Positions 43,683-53,375 are shown, counted from the stretch's first letter. The stretch: DNA of 64,000 bases from Archaeoglobales archaeon (GCA_011605865.1 JAAOZI010000031.1:1-64000); one strand, 5' to 3'. A program made the numbers and translations. Notes: a model not told the origin generated them from the sequence alone.

Positions 43683-45271
43683 AGTTTATAGTTGTTACGG
43701 GAGGAGTGATGAGTGGACTGGGAAAAGGAATAACGGCAGCCTCCATAGGTAGGCTTTTAATTGACCAAGGCTACAAAGTCGTTCCAATTAAAATAGATCC
43801 GTATATAAACATCGATGCAGGAACGATGAATCCGTTCCAGCATGGCGAAGTTTTCGTTCTTAAAGATGGAACCGAAGTTGATCTCGATCTCGGGCATTAT
43901 GAGAGGTTCATGGGAGTGGAGCTGACTGGAGAGCATAACATAACAACTGGGAAAATATACAAGAGAGTGATTGAGAAGGAAAGGAAAGGGGAATATCTTG
44001 GACAAACTGTGCAGATAATTCCGCATGTTACGGACGAAATAAAGTCTTGGATAAGAGAGGTTGCTAGAAAAAACAACGCTGAGATCTGTCTTATAGAGAT
44101 TGGCGGGACTGTTGGGGACATAGAAAGCATGCCGTTTCTCGAAGCTATAAGGCAAATGAGAATGGAGGAAAAAGAGGAGGACTTCTTGTTAGTTCATGTT
44201 ACATTAGTTCCATTGGATGCTGGAGGGGAGCAGAAAACCAAGCCGACTCAGCACAGTGTGAAGGAATTGCGAGAGCTCGGGCTTTATCCCGATGTGATTG
44301 TGGGCAGATGCAAGGAAAAACTTAAGGATTCAACGAAGAGGAAAATAGCCCTTTTTTGCGATGTGGAAGTGGATGCTGTAATAAGCAATGAGGACTGTGA
44401 TATATATGAAGTCCCAATTAAATTCAAAGAGGAAAAGCTTGACCAGGTCATTCTAGAAAAACTGAAGCTTGAAAAGAGGAGGGAAAGCGACGAATGGGAG
44501 AAGTTGGTAAAAAGAATGAGAGAGCTAAAGGAAGAAGTGGACATTGCAATTGTTGGAAAGTATGTAGACGTCAAGGATGCCTATTTGAGCATTAGAGAAG
44601 CTCTGAAACACGCGGGGATAAGCGTGGGTTGTAGGGTGAACTGCATCTGGATCGATGCTGAAAGGCTTGAAAGAGAGAGTGTTCCCTTGGATTATGATGG
44701 CATTTTAATACCCGGTGGATTTGGAAAAAGGGGAGCAGAAGGAAAAATTAGGGCCATTAAATACGCCAGGGAGAGAAATATTCCATTCCTTGGAATTTGT
44801 TTTGGATTTCAGCTTGCGGTGGTGGAATTTGCAAGGAATGTTTGCAAATTAAATGCTAGCAGTGCTGAGATAGATCAAAGCGAGCATTGTGTCATCGATT
44901 TACTACCGGAGCAGAAAAAAATTAGCGAACTCGGCGGAACAATGAGGTTGGGTGAGATTGAAGTTACTATAAAGCCAGGAACCATCCTTCATGAACTCTA
45001 CGGAAAGGAAAAAGTTTACGAAAGACATAGGCATAGATTTGAAGTTAATCCAGAATACGTCCCGCTCTTCGAAAAAATGGGACTTGTTTTTAGCGCATTC
45101 TCTGATAATGGTAAGAGAATGGAGGCCTTGGAAATTTCCAAACACAGGTTTTTCATCGGAACACAATTCCATCCTGAATTCAAGTCGAGACCTCTTTCGC
45201 CATCCCCTCCATTTGTTGGATTCGTGAGAAGTGCTCTGCTATTTAGAAAGGAAAGGGTAAACCTTTGCTGA
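43679..45271 (+). CDS. pyrG: CTP synthase
   Basis: A 530-residue enzyme converting UTP, ATP and glutamine to CTP. The synthetase domain begins [20 protein letters not shown] and holds [31 protein letters not shown] and [20 protein letters not shown]. The glutaminase domain has [20 protein letters not shown], the nucleophile Cys in [17 protein letters not shown], and the His-Glu pair in [14 protein letters not shown]. It starts within the Trm112-like stop; upstream codons of the longer open frame belong to that gene. Confidence 0.97.
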   Translation: MKFIVVTGGVMSGLGKGITAASIGRLLIDQGYKVVPIKIDPYINIDAGTMNPFQHGEVFVLKDGTEVDLDLGHYERFMGVELTGEHNITTGKIYKRVIEKERKGEYLGQTVQIIPHVTDEIKSWIREVARKNNAEICLIEIGGTVGDIESMPFLEAIRQMRMEEKEEDFLLVHVTLVPLDAGGEQKTKPTQHSVKELRELGLYPDVIVGRCKEKLKDSTKRKIALFCDVEVDAVISNEDCDIYEVPIKFKEEKLDQVILEKLKLEKRRESDEWEKLVKRMRELKEEVDIAIVGKYVDVKDAYLSIREALKHAGISVGCRVNCIWIDAERLERESVPLDYDGILIPGGFGKRGAEGKIRAIKYARERNIPFLGICFGFQLAVVEFARNVCKLNASSAEIDQSEHCVIDLLPEQKKISELGGTMRLGEIEVTIKPGTILHELYGKEKVYERHRHRFEVNPEYVPLFEKMGLVFSAFSDNGKRMEALEISKHRFFIGTQFHPEFKSRPLSPSPPFVGFVRSALLFRKERVNLC

Positions 45272-45346
45272 ATAGCGAGAATTTGGTAATACTAAAAAAC
45301 GAAAAGTTAATATGTTCTATATGAGATTTTCTGTGGGTGATACTAT

Positions 45347-46408
45347 ATGGTCTTCGAGGTCAAACCCGTTGGTATAGTAAGATTCCCTTATAAGAGAGAT
45401 GGCGAAGCCCCGCATCAGGGAAGGTTTTCGGAGGAGATTTCAGAGATAGAAATCTTTCCGGAATTCGAACAAGGTCTTAAAGACATTGAAACCTGTACGC
45501 ATTTAATCGTTCTATATTGGTTTGACAGAGCAAGGAGAGACAAGCTCATAGCAATTCCTCCCCACGACAGGCCGAATCGACCAAACCCCATAGGTTTTTC
45601 CGTTGTTAAGCTGCTTAAAAGAGAGGGGAGAGTATTGAGAGTTAAATGGCTTGACGCGTTAGATGGAACTCCTGTTTTGGATATCAAGCCGTACTCTTCA
45701 CAGATAGACAGCATCGAAGATGCAAAAATAGGCTGGTTTGGGGAGAATAAGATGAGGAATCTTCTGATGAAGGCAAAGGAATTCCACGGGCATATCTGTC
45801 CCTTTTTAGCACTCGGGGTTAGAATTTCAATTTTGGCAATGGAAGAGCTCGGGATTAAAAAGGAAGAGTTTGCAAGTGTGACTGAAGACTTGCTTGCAAT
45901 TGTGGAATGCAATAACTGCCTTACCGATGGTGTCCAAGTTGCTACCGGTTGTACTCTGGGAAACAATAGTCTTTTGTATCTTGACCTAGGAAAAAACGCT
46001 CTCACACTTGTTAGAAGGAAGGACTGGAAAGGTGTTAGAATTTATGTCGATGCTGAAAGTTTGAGGCAAAAGTATTTCGACAAGGAAGCTCTGGAACTCT
46101 TTAATAAAGTTATAGTAGAAAGACGGGGGGGCGAGGAAGATATAAGGAAATTGTCCGCATTGTGGGAAAATATAGGATGGAAAATGCTTGAATTGCCAAA
46201 AGAAGAGTTTAAAATAGATTTTGTTGAAATAGAACCGATTGAGAGGGCTCCAATTTTCGAAAACAGGAAGTGTAGTAGATGCGGCGAAATTGCAATGGTA
46301 ACTAGAATCAAAGATGGCCTGTGCCTAAAATGCGCGGGTAGTTATTATGCTGTTGTTGGCAGGGGAATTGTTAAGTTTGAGAACGGGAAGTTTTTTGAGG
46401 TGATTTGA
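45347..46408 (+). CDS. TrmO-like methyltransferase fused to an FmdE-like domain and zinc ribbon
   Basis: A 353-residue three-part protein. Residues 1-130 are a TsaA/TrmO domain (UPF0066), which N6-methylates t6A37 of tRNA: VKPVGIVRFPYKRDGEAPHQ, LIVLYWFDRA, PPHDRPNRPNPIGFSVVKLL and DGTPVLDIKPY. Residues ~135-290 are an FmdE domain: FHGHICPFLALGVRISILAM, with cysteines in VECNNCLTDGVQVATGCTLG. A treble-clef zinc ribbon at 309-329 (CSRCG, CLKCA) ends it. FmdE-type proteins occur with formylmethanofuran dehydrogenase genes and metal uptake. The stop overlaps the following binding-protein gene, so it may lead the ABC importer operon. Confidence 0.87.
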   Translation: MVFEVKPVGIVRFPYKRDGEAPHQGRFSEEISEIEIFPEFEQGLKDIETCTHLIVLYWFDRARRDKLIAIPPHDRPNRPNPIGFSVVKLLKREGRVLRVKWLDALDGTPVLDIKPYSSQIDSIEDAKIGWFGENKMRNLLMKAKEFHGHICPFLALGVRISILAMEELGIKKEEFASVTEDLLAIVECNNCLTDGVQVATGCTLGNNSLLYLDLGKNALTLVRRKDWKGVRIYVDAESLRQKYFDKEALELFNKVIVERRGGEEDIRKLSALWENIGWKMLELPKEEFKIDFVEIEPIERAPIFENRKCSRCGEIAMVTRIKDGLCLKCAGSYYAVVGRGIVKFENGKFFEVI

Positions 46409-47505
46409 TGAAGAGAGTGTTTATCATTTTAGCTTTGCTTTTTATAGTCTTTTTTAGCGGCTGCGTTCAGCAAACACAAGTTCAAAGTGCTGAGAAGATC
46501 AAAGTCAAGGATCTTGCAGGAAGAACCGTAGATGCGCCAAAAAATGTTAGCAAGGTAGTTGCAATAGGTCCGGGTGCTCTTAGGCTTGTTGTCTATTTGC
46601 AAGCCGTTGATAAGGTTGTTGGCATTGAAGATGCTGAGAAAAGATGGGAAGTTTACACTCGTCCTTATAGGCTCGCGAATCCCATGTTGGCAGAGTTGCC
46701 TACAATAGGTGTTGGCGGTCCGGACGACCCAAAGCCAAATGTAGAAGAAATTCTGAAACTCAAACCTGATGTCATTTTTGCAGTTGTGAGCGCGCAGTAT
46801 GCCGAAAGTTTGCAAGAAAAGACCGGAATTCCCGTAATTGTTCTTGATTATGGCACTTTGGGCAACTTCAGAACTGCCCAGCTATTTGAATCCATAAGGT
46901 TAGTGGGAACAGTTCTTGGAAAAGAGAAGAGGGCTGAAGAGGTGATTTCTTACATACAGGAAGCGGTTAAAGACTTAGAAAACAGAACAAGAAATGCAGA
47001 GAAACCCTCAAAAGTTTACGTCGGAGCGCTTGGTTTTAAGGGACAGCACGGAATTACCTCTACCACCTGCAGATTTCCGCCGTTTGAAGTGAACAACATT
47101 TTTAGTGAGAACATAGCTTGCAAGGTTAACACAACGGCTAATATTTTCATCGACAAGGAGTTCTTGCTTAAGGAACAGCCCCAGATAATATTTCTCGATC
47201 TCGGAAATCTCTTCCTTGTAAGAGAAGATTACTCAAAAGATAGGAATTTCTATGAATCGCTAAATGCGTTTAAAGAAAGAAGAATCTATGGGATTTATTC
47301 GTTCAATTTCTACAACACCAACATAGAACAGGCTTTGGTTGACAGTTATTGGGTTGGAAAAGTGCTATATCCAGAAAAGTTCAAAGACATAGAGATTAAG
47401 GATAAAGCAAACGAAATATACAAGTTCTTTGTGGGAAAGCCGCTCTACGAAGAAATAGCCTCAAATTACGGAGAACTTGGAAAGATAGATGTCAGTAGCT
47501 GGTGA
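46408..47505 (+). CDS. ABC importer substrate-binding lipoprotein (iron/cobalamin class)
   Basis: A 365-residue class III (BtuF/FepB/FhuD-type) binding protein. The signal peptide and lipobox are FIILALLFIVFFSGCVQQTQ, with the cysteine as lipid anchor. The mature protein has VKDLAGRTVDAPKNVSKVVA, IGPGALRLVVYLQAVDKVVG, VEEILKLKPDVIFAVVSAQY and the backbone helix linking two lobes. The ligand could be an iron(III) complex, haem, cobalamin or tungstate-like metal; sequence does not decide. ATG 46408 follows one codon after the overlapping TTG. Permease and ATPase genes follow with overlaps. Confidence 0.9.
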   Translation: MKRVFIILALLFIVFFSGCVQQTQVQSAEKIKVKDLAGRTVDAPKNVSKVVAIGPGALRLVVYLQAVDKVVGIEDAEKRWEVYTRPYRLANPMLAELPTIGVGGPDDPKPNVEEILKLKPDVIFAVVSAQYAESLQEKTGIPVIVLDYGTLGNFRTAQLFESIRLVGTVLGKEKRAEEVISYIQEAVKDLENRTRNAEKPSKVYVGALGFKGQHGITSTTCRFPPFEVNNIFSENIACKVNTTANIFIDKEFLLKEQPQIIFLDLGNLFLVREDYSKDRNFYESLNAFKERRIYGIYSFNFYNTNIEQALVDSYWVGKVLYPEKFKDIEIKDKANEIYKFFVGKPLYEEIASNYGELGKIDVSSW

Positions 47506-48532
47506 ATACAAAAAACTGATTTGGAGAAGGACCTTTTTTGGTATTTTTTCTCTCTTTTTACTTCTCATACTCTCTCTAGTTGCCTTAACCCTTGGTTCAT
47601 ACAACATATCGTTCCAAGATATTCTGGGGGAGATTGTAGATGGGAATCCCGTTCTTTGGAATGTTAGAATTCCGAGAATTCTGACGTCAATTTTTGTTGG
47701 TTCAAGTTTGGCTTTGAGTGGAGCTGTTATGCAATGTGTTTTAAGGAATCCACTAGCTTCACCATTTACTCTGGGAATTTCTCAAGGAGCGGCATTTGGG
47801 GCAGCGATTGCGATAGTTTTTTTCGGTGCTGGGCAAGTGCACAGAATTGGCGAGTCTTTGACAATTTTTAACCCATATCTTGTTCTAATATTTGCTTTTT
47901 TAGGTTCATTGATCAGCGCCATCGTTATACTGATTCTGGCAAAACTTAGGGATTTGTCTCCGGAGGCAATAATTCTTGCTGGAGTTGCAATGTCAGCTCT
48001 TTTCCAAGCTGCTGTGATGCTTATTCAGTACTTTGCAACTGACGTTCAAGTTGCATCCATAGTTTTTTGGACTTTCGGCGATGTCGGAAGAGCTAGATGG
48101 ATCGAAATTTACCTAATAGTAGCTTCATTTATAATTTGTTTTCTATACTTTTTATACCATAGATGGGACTACAACTCGCTTCTAGCTGGAGACGAAACAG
48201 CGATCTCTATGGGTGTAAACACCCAAAAAATTAGATTGGAGGGGATGATTGTATCTTCATTTCTGACTGCAGTTTGTATCTCTTTTACAGGGATAATAGG
48301 GTTTGTCGGCCTGATTGCTCCTCATGTTGTCAGGTTGCTCATAGGAGGAGATTATAGATTTCTAATTCCAAACTGCGCAGTTGTTGGGGCAGTCGTTTTG
48401 TTGATCTCAGATACGGTCGGCAGAATTGCTTTATCTCCGGTGATAATTCCCGTCGGTATAATAACGTCTATTCTCGGAGCACCGATGTTCATTTATTTAT
48501 TATTGAGAGGTGGTAAGGGTGTTAGAGGTTGA
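47489..48532 (+). CDS. FecCD/BtuC-family ABC permease
   Basis: A 347-residue permease with about ten transmembrane helices for the class of importers carrying iron complexes, haem or cobalamin. Family marks are VRIPRILTSIFVGSSLALSG, AVMQCVLRNPLASPFTLGIS, PEAIILAGVAMSALFQA, GDETAISMGVNTQKIRLEGM and GLIAPHVVRLLIGGDYRFLI, the last two forming the ATPase-coupling region. It overlaps the binding-protein gene by 17 bp and the ATPase gene by 23 bp. Confidence 0.94.
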   Translation: MSVAGEYKKLIWRRTFFGIFSLFLLLILSLVALTLGSYNISFQDILGEIVDGNPVLWNVRIPRILTSIFVGSSLALSGAVMQCVLRNPLASPFTLGISQGAAFGAAIAIVFFGAGQVHRIGESLTIFNPYLVLIFAFLGSLISAIVILILAKLRDLSPEAIILAGVAMSALFQAAVMLIQYFATDVQVASIVFWTFGDVGRARWIEIYLIVASFIICFLYFLYHRWDYNSLLAGDETAISMGVNTQKIRLEGMIVSSFLTAVCISFTGIIGFVGLIAPHVVRLLIGGDYRFLIPNCAVVGAVVLLISDTVGRIALSPVIIPVGIITSILGAPMFIYLLLRGGKGVRG

Positions 48533-49268
48533 GGGCCTTTCCTTTTCTTATGGAAATAGGGAAGTTCTGCGCAAGATAGCATTTTCTGTAAAAGAAGGTG
48601 AAATGCTTTTTATCCTCGGTCCCAACGGCAGTGGAAAGACAACCTTGCTAAAATGTCTAAACAGAATCTTAAAACCAAAGGGTGCAATTTATGTAGATAA
48701 GGTGGATTTAGGAAAGATTTCCAGTTTTGAGATAGCTAAAAAATTTGGTTATGTCCCACAGAGGGGAGAAATTAGTTTCTTGACAGTATTCGATGCGGTT
48801 TTGCTTGGTAGAAGGCCGTACATAAAATGGGAAGCTAAAAAAGAAGATTTAATGATAGTGGAGGAAACTATAAGGATGCTCGGAATAGAGCATTTAGCAT
48901 TGAGAAAACTGAACGAATTGAGTGGTGGGGAATTGCAGTTAGTTCTTATTGCGAGGGCTTTCGCTCAGCGGCCCAAATATTTGCTTCTAGATGAGCCAAC
49001 AAATAATCTAGATATAAAGAACCAAGTTGAAGTTATGAGAATTATAAGGAAAGCTGTTAAGGAAAAGGGTATTTCTGCAATTGTGAGCATGCACGACGTA
49101 AACATTGCGCTGAGTTATGCAGATAAAATGATGCTGCTAAAAGATGGAAAAATTTTCGCATTTGGTGGAGTTGAAATATTGGATGGAAAGATGCTGAAAG
49201 AGGTTTTTGGGATAGAAGCTGAAATAGTTAGGTATAATGGAAGGATGCTTGTCGTTCCGGAAGTTTAA
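48510..49268 (+). CDS. FecE/BtuD-family ABC ATPase
   Basis: A 252-residue ATPase completing the importer. Walker A is LGPNGSGKTTLLKCLNRIL, Q-loop VPQRGEISFLTVFDAVLLG, signature LSGGELQLVLIARAFAQRP, Walker B LLLDEPTNNLDIKNQVEV, and the switch His is in VSMHDVNIALSYADKM. The C-terminus (EVFGIEAEIVRYNGRMLVVP) is the usual regulatory strand of this class. The next gene (bud32) starts 25 bp later and is probably separate in function. Confidence 0.94.
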   Translation: MVRVLEVEGLSFSYGNREVLRKIAFSVKEGEMLFILGPNGSGKTTLLKCLNRILKPKGAIYVDKVDLGKISSFEIAKKFGYVPQRGEISFLTVFDAVLLGRRPYIKWEAKKEDLMIVEETIRMLGIEHLALRKLNELSGGELQLVLIARAFAQRPKYLLLDEPTNNLDIKNQVEVMRIIRKAVKEKGISAIVSMHDVNIALSYADKMMLLKDGKIFAFGGVEILDGKMLKEVFGIEAEIVRYNGRMLVVPEV

Positions 49269-49293
49269 AGAATTTTGACCAGGCATTTTTTCT

Positions 49294-49869
49294 ATGATTT
49301 ACTTAGGTGGAGAGGCTGAAGTGGTAATTGGGGAAGTCGTAGTAAAGAAGAGACGACCAAAAAGATACAGGATAAGGGAGATAGACGAAATTCTAAGGCT
49401 TAGAAGAACAAGAACTGAAGCAAAGCTGATCTCCCTCGCAAGGAGAATTGGAGTACCTACTCCAATAGTTCTGGATGTTGAGGGGGATACGATTGTCATG
49501 GAGAGAATTTATGGAACACCTGTAAAGGATTGCATGAGCGAGGAAATAAGCAGAGAAATTGGAAGACTGGTTGCAAAACTCCACAATGCAAACATCGTTC
49601 ATGGGGATATAACGCCTATGAATATGATTTTAAGTGAAGGAAAAATATACTTTGTCGATTTTGGACTGGCTTTTGTAGATAATCGGGTTGAGGCTAAGGG
49701 TGTAGATGTGCATGTTTACTTCGAATCGCTAAAAGCTGGTTTTGAAAACTGGGAAAGCTTGAAGAAGGCTTTTGTCGAAGGATACCTTGAGCTTGGGAAA
49801 GAAGAGGTTATTAAAAGAGCTGAGGAGATTGAAGAAAGAGGCAGATATGTTGAGAGAAGGCTAAAGTGA
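49294..49869 (+). CDS. bud32: KEOPS complex kinase/ATPase Bud32
   Basis: A small 191-residue atypical kinase that, with Kae1, Cgi121 and Pcc1, forms N6-threonylcarbamoyl-adenosine at tRNA position 37. The N-lobe start is IYLGGEAEVVIGEVVVKKRR (nucleotide loop and lysine), the C-lobe has GRLVAKLHNANIVHGDITPM (catalytic loop) and IYFVDFGLAFVDNRVEAKGV (DFG), and the basic C-terminal tail ends ERGRYVERRLK. In many methanogens it is fused to Kae1; here it stands alone. Kae1 is not in the window. Confidence 0.95.
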   Translation: MIYLGGEAEVVIGEVVVKKRRPKRYRIREIDEILRLRRTRTEAKLISLARRIGVPTPIVLDVEGDTIVMERIYGTPVKDCMSEEISREIGRLVAKLHNANIVHGDITPMNMILSEGKIYFVDFGLAFVDNRVEAKGVDVHVYFESLKAGFENWESLKKAFVEGYLELGKEEVIKRAEEIEERGRYVERRLK

Positions 49870-50616
49870 CTTTTTTACGGTTTCAAGGTACTCTATTATT
49901 CCATTTACAGCTTCTCTGAGGACTTCTTTGTTGTCGTATTCTTCTAGGATTTTCTTCAGTTCTTCTTTGCTAGTATTTTTCATCTCTCTTGCGATCTCCA
50001 CCATTTTCGGAACGGCTCTTATAACGTTGTCGACTATTGTAATGTCGGCCATTCTCGCTGTCCTTGAAAGTGGGTTCAAATCAATTGCAATGACTTTCTT
50101 GCGGTGTTTTTTGAGTATCTCGCATCTGTCTCCATCCTCGAGTGGGACAAGTACTACGTCTGCAATCAGGATTCCTTTACTATCTACTATCCTTCTGGCC
50201 GAGCTGAGACCTTTAAGCTCTGCATCGCATGCGTGGAGAGCATTTATTCCAAAACTGGATAAGTATTCTGCAATTTTTTTAACCCTTTCTTTGCTAAAAT
50301 GGAAAACGTTAATTTCTACCTTTGCGTTTACTTCTTCGGCTAATTCTTTTATCTCTTTCGGTACAAGAACTGCCACATTTCCGTTAACGCTGATTACTGG
50401 ATGCTTTGCAAGTAAGAGTGCAGCTACAGCTGCTTTTTCAGCTTTTAAGGCGAATTCCCTTGTTTTTTCACCCAAAATATAATCAAATGCCTCACCCCTA
50501 CCGTGGGCTATAAGGCCTTGTAATGCAGTTACCCCTAGCTTTACACCTTCTACAAGCTTTTCCCTAGTAACCAGCGATTCATATCTTGGATGGTCCTTCG
50601 GTATCATTCCTATCAC
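49861..50616 (-). CDS. 4-Phosphopantoate--beta-alanine ligase (archaeal PPS)
   Basis: A 251-residue archaeal enzyme (COG1701, formerly DUF137) that joins phosphopantoate to beta-alanine in coenzyme A synthesis, replacing bacterial pantothenate synthetase. Typical text is [20 protein letters not shown] at the start, GLIAHGRGEAFDYILGEKT, PVISVNGNVAVLVPKEI, and VVLVPLEDGDRCEILKK with AIDLNPLSRTARMADITIVD. A start at the fourth codon (50607) is also possible. It is convergent with bud32 (9 bp overlap) and overlaps the HAD gene by about 38 bp. Confidence 0.92.
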   Translation of the reverse strand: MIGMIPKDHPRYESLVTREKLVEGVKLGVTALQGLIAHGRGEAFDYILGEKTREFALKAEKAAVAALLLAKHPVISVNGNVAVLVPKEIKELAEEVNAKVEINVFHFSKERVKKIAEYLSSFGINALHACDAELKGLSSARRIVDSKGILIADVVLVPLEDGDRCEILKKHRKKVIAIDLNPLSRTARMADITIVDNVIRAVPKMVEIAREMKNTSKEELKKILEEYDNKEVLREAVNGIIEYLETVKKSL

Positions 50617-51193
50617 CCAGAAATTCTGCGAATTCTTTTAATGAATAAAAAATGTAGTCAGCGTATGGTTTAAAGCTTTTTAGCATCCCCAAATTTCTGC
50701 TGTGAACTATTAGTGCTGTCCTTGCTCCTGCCTTTTTTCCGGCTAGTAAATCAAAAAGAAAATCTCCAACGACAAGAGTTTCATCACCTTTAACACCAAA
50801 TCTGCTCATAAGTATTCTTATTGGTTCATCTGATGGCTTAGGTTTTGCGTCATCCCTTGAAACTATGAAATCGAACTTCAGATTGAACTTCTTTGCTATC
50901 ACTTCAACGCTGCGTCTGCTATTCCTTGTAACGATCCCATGAATTATTCCCGATTTTCTTAGAAAATTTAGCAGTTCTAAAGCGTAAAATGCGAGTTTAG
51001 CATTTTTTGCGCTCTCTAACTCAAAATCCTCGAGAATTCTGAGCATTTCGAGTTTTTTCTTTTCGTCCCTTTCCTCCATAATTCTCTCAAGGATAAATCT
51101 CTCTTTTATACCTAGCTTTTCTCTTATCAATTCGAAGGGTATGTTGAATTCTACGAGCGTCCCGTCAAGGTCTAGTGCTATAAGTCTGAACAA
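50579..51193 (-). CDS. HAD-superfamily phosphatase
   Basis: A 204-residue haloacid-dehalogenase-like hydrolase with motif [16 protein letters not shown], motif [11 protein letters not shown], motif III around [20 protein letters not shown] and motif [22 protein letters not shown]. The small helical cap is of the phosphoglycolate phosphatase/PGMB type. Substrate unknown. It overlaps pyrF by 29 bp and the CoA ligase gene by 38 bp, larger overlaps than usual here, so its last codons may not matter. Confidence 0.85.
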   Translation of the reverse strand: MFRLIALDLDGTLVEFNIPFELIREKLGIKERFILERIMEERDEKKKLEMLRILEDFELESAKNAKLAFYALELLNFLRKSGIIHGIVTRNSRRSVEVIAKKFNLKFDFIVSRDDAKPKPSDEPIRILMSRFGVKGDETLVVGDFLFDLLAGKKAGARTALIVHSRNLGMLKSFKPYADYIFYSLKEFAEFLGDRNDTEGPSKI

Positions 51194-51809
51194 GGTTCCT
51201 CAACTCCTTTGCAGTTTCTCTTGGATTATCTGCCATGTAAACGCTTCTTCCAACTATTATGCCGTCAGCAAATTTCAAGGCATCCAAACTACCACCCTGT
51301 GCGCCAATTCCTGGACAAAGAATCTTCATGTCCCCAATAGCCTCTCTTATCTCCTTCAGCTTTTCGATTCTTGTTGCCGGTGCTATTAGCCCATGACAAC
51401 CGCTCTCTTTTGCCAATTTTGCTATTTCAACTGAAAATTTACCCATAAACTCTCTTCCTCCCTCGCTGCTAAGCTCTGTAACTGCATAAACTTCGCAATC
51501 ATAGCGTTTTGCAACGTTTAATACAGCCCTCATCATATCGCTACCAGCGAATCCGTGGATTATTACAGCCTTTGCATCGTTTCTAAAGGCTATTTCTGCA
51601 ATCTTTGTGGCGATGTGTGGGACATCTGCAATCTTCAAATCAGCGATGACAGGTTTTAGTTCGGAAATTTCGGAAATTATTCTTACACCGGCTGAGAGTA
51701 TCAGCGGATAGTTCACCTTAAATTTGTCGACAATGTCTGAAAGGTTTTCGGCGATTTTCAGGGCATTCCTTCTATCTTCCAAATCCAAGGCAAGCACGAG
51801 TTCTTTCAT
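51165..51809 (-). CDS. pyrF: Orotidine 5'-phosphate decarboxylase
   Basis: TIM-barrel enzyme (214 aa) forming UMP from OMP. It starts [20 protein letters not shown]; the active site is [12 protein letters not shown] (Lys) and [20 protein letters not shown], the D-x-K-x-x-D catalytic array. [14 protein letters not shown] and [16 protein letters not shown] bind phosphate. ATG 51809 matches the family start; upstream codons in the frame are not conserved. It is followed by overlapping HAD and CoA genes, and adds to the pyrimidine genes pyrH and pyrG in the window. Confidence 0.95.
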   Translation of the reverse strand: MKELVLALDLEDRRNALKIAENLSDIVDKFKVNYPLILSAGVRIISEISELKPVIADLKIADVPHIATKIAEIAFRNDAKAVIIHGFAGSDMMRAVLNVAKRYDCEVYAVTELSSEGGREFMGKFSVEIAKLAKESGCHGLIAPATRIEKLKEIREAIGDMKILCPGIGAQGGSLDALKFADGIIVGRSVYMADNPRETAKELRNLVQTYSTRP

Positions 51810-51868
51810 GAAACTCCTAAACATGGAAGAAATAAAAATTTTCAATCCTAAAGAAGAAAGTTAAAAAA

Positions 51869-52222
51869 TCAGATGATCGGAACAAACTTTGTTCCGTAAT
51901 ATATTATTCCAGCTTCACCGTCTTCCCCGTATCTCCTGAAGGCCTTTTTTACCCTGCTTCCGATCTCTATATCCCCACATACCTCTGCCAGCATTCTTGT
52001 GCCATTTTTAAACTCTATTAAAGCTATTTTTCTGCCATTAACGACCGTGTAGCTCAGAACTGTGCCCTCATCGTTTATCTCGACCTCTTTTACAATCCCT
52101 CTCCTTCTGCATTTTGGGCAGATCTCTCTTTGTGGATAGTAGTAGCTACCGCAACTCTCACAATAGCTTGCTATAACGTTGTATCTGTATCTTATCCTCC
52201 TCCAAATTCTCGGAACCATCAA
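51869..52222 (-). CDS. DUF35 zinc-ribbon/OB-fold partner of thiolase-HMGCS
   Basis: A 117-residue DUF35 protein: rubredoxin-like zinc ribbon CESCGSYYYPQREICPKCRR (C-x2-C, C-x2-C) followed by an OB fold (GTVLSYTVVNGRKIALIEF, AEVCGDIEIGSRVKKAFRRY). In archaea it bridges acetoacetyl-CoA thiolase and HMG-CoA synthase in one complex that channels the unfavourable thiolase product. The thiolase gene ends 1-2 bp upstream, and HMGCS precedes it, so the full set is present in the expected order. Confidence 0.92.
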   Translation of the reverse strand: MMVPRIWRRIRYRYNVIASYCESCGSYYYPQREICPKCRRRGIVKEVEINDEGTVLSYTVVNGRKIALIEFKNGTRMLAEVCGDIEIGSRVKKAFRRYGEDGEAGIIYYGTKFVPII

Positions 52223-52223
52223 A

Positions 52224-53375
52224 TCACCTCGATAAAATGCTTACAACAGCTGTCGCTCCGCTTCCACCAATGTTCAGAGCAAGAGCGTTTTCCGCATTTA
52301 CCTGTCTTTTTCCAGCTTCTCCGCGTAGCTGGATCACTAAGTCGACGATCTGTCTTATTCCTGTTGCACCAACCGCGTGCCCGCAAGCCTTCAAACCACC
52401 GGAAGTGTTTACGGGAATTCTTCCACCTATTTCTGTTTCTCCTTCCCTAATCAGTTTTGCCCCTTCTCCCTTCTTTGCAAAGCCCAGATCTTCATACGCA
52501 ATGAGTTCGGCTATGGTGAAGGAATCGTGAACTTCGGCTATGTTTATATCCTTCGGCTCTATTTTTGAAATCTTGTAAGCTTTTCTCGAGGCTTTTACGA
52601 CTGCCTCGAAAGTCAAAATGTCTCTTCTATTCTGGATTGAAAAGTAATCGCTGGCCTGAGTACAGGCCTTGACGTACACAGGTGTATCGCAAAGTCTTTT
52701 TGCAATCTCTTCATTTGCTAGTACTACGGCTGAGGCTCCATCACTCAGCGGAGCGCAGTCTAAGACCTTTAGAGGTTCCGCAACATACGGGGAACTCATC
52801 ACGTCTTCTATGCTTATTTCTTTCCTGAACTGGGCTTTTGGGTTATGGACGGCGTTTTTGTGGTTCTTTACTGCTATCATGGCAAGATCTTCTTCTTTAG
52901 TACCGAATTTGTGCATGTGAAGCCGTGCTATTATTGCATAGATTGCCGGCAAATTTGCACCAACAAATCTCTCCCATTCCTGGTCTATTGCTGACGAGAG
53001 AACTTCCATGGGATCGCTTGCATCGCTCACCTTTTCAATTCCGGCTGCAATTACTATATCATGCATACCAGATGCTACTGCCATATAAGCCTGCCTGAAG
53101 GCAGATCCGCCACTGGCGTCAGCATTTTCGACTCTGATAGCTGGAATTCCAAATTCTGCTAGGCCGGCATGATCGGCTATTAATGCGGCAATATGTTCCT
53201 GGTCTACAAATTTTCCCGCGCTCATATTGCCAATGTAAATAGCTTCTATTTCTTTTCCACTTATTCCAGCATCTTCAAGTGCTGAAAGACCAGCAGAAAG
53301 GAAAAGACTTCGGAAGCTTTCGTCCCAGAGTTCCCCAAATTCGGTAGTTCCAACTCCTATAATTGCAACCTTCAT
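52224..53375 (-). CDS. Thiolase-family protein (acetoacetyl-CoA thiolase position)
   Basis: A 383-residue SCP2/archaeal-type thiolase, expected to condense two acetyl-CoA for the mevalonate pathway. It begins [20 protein letters not shown], has [20 protein letters not shown], the His of [20 protein letters not shown] and the C-terminal [20 protein letters not shown]. In the N-terminal active-site loop the text is [17 protein letters not shown]: the residue where thiolases carry their nucleophilic cysteine (usually ACASG) is Asp here. A cysteine does occur in KACGHAVG. Catalytic competence is therefore uncertain; the operon context strongly favours the isoprenoid role. Confidence 0.85.
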   Translation of the reverse strand: MKVAIIGVGTTEFGELWDESFRSLFLSAGLSALEDAGISGKEIEAIYIGNMSAGKFVDQEHIAALIADHAGLAEFGIPAIRVENADASGGSAFRQAYMAVASGMHDIVIAAGIEKVSDASDPMEVLSSAIDQEWERFVGANLPAIYAIIARLHMHKFGTKEEDLAMIAVKNHKNAVHNPKAQFRKEISIEDVMSSPYVAEPLKVLDCAPLSDGASAVVLANEEIAKRLCDTPVYVKACTQASDYFSIQNRRDILTFEAVVKASRKAYKISKIEPKDINIAEVHDSFTIAELIAYEDLGFAKKGEGAKLIREGETEIGGRIPVNTSGGLKACGHAVGATGIRQIVDLVIQLRGEAGKRQVNAENALALNIGGSGATAVVSILSR

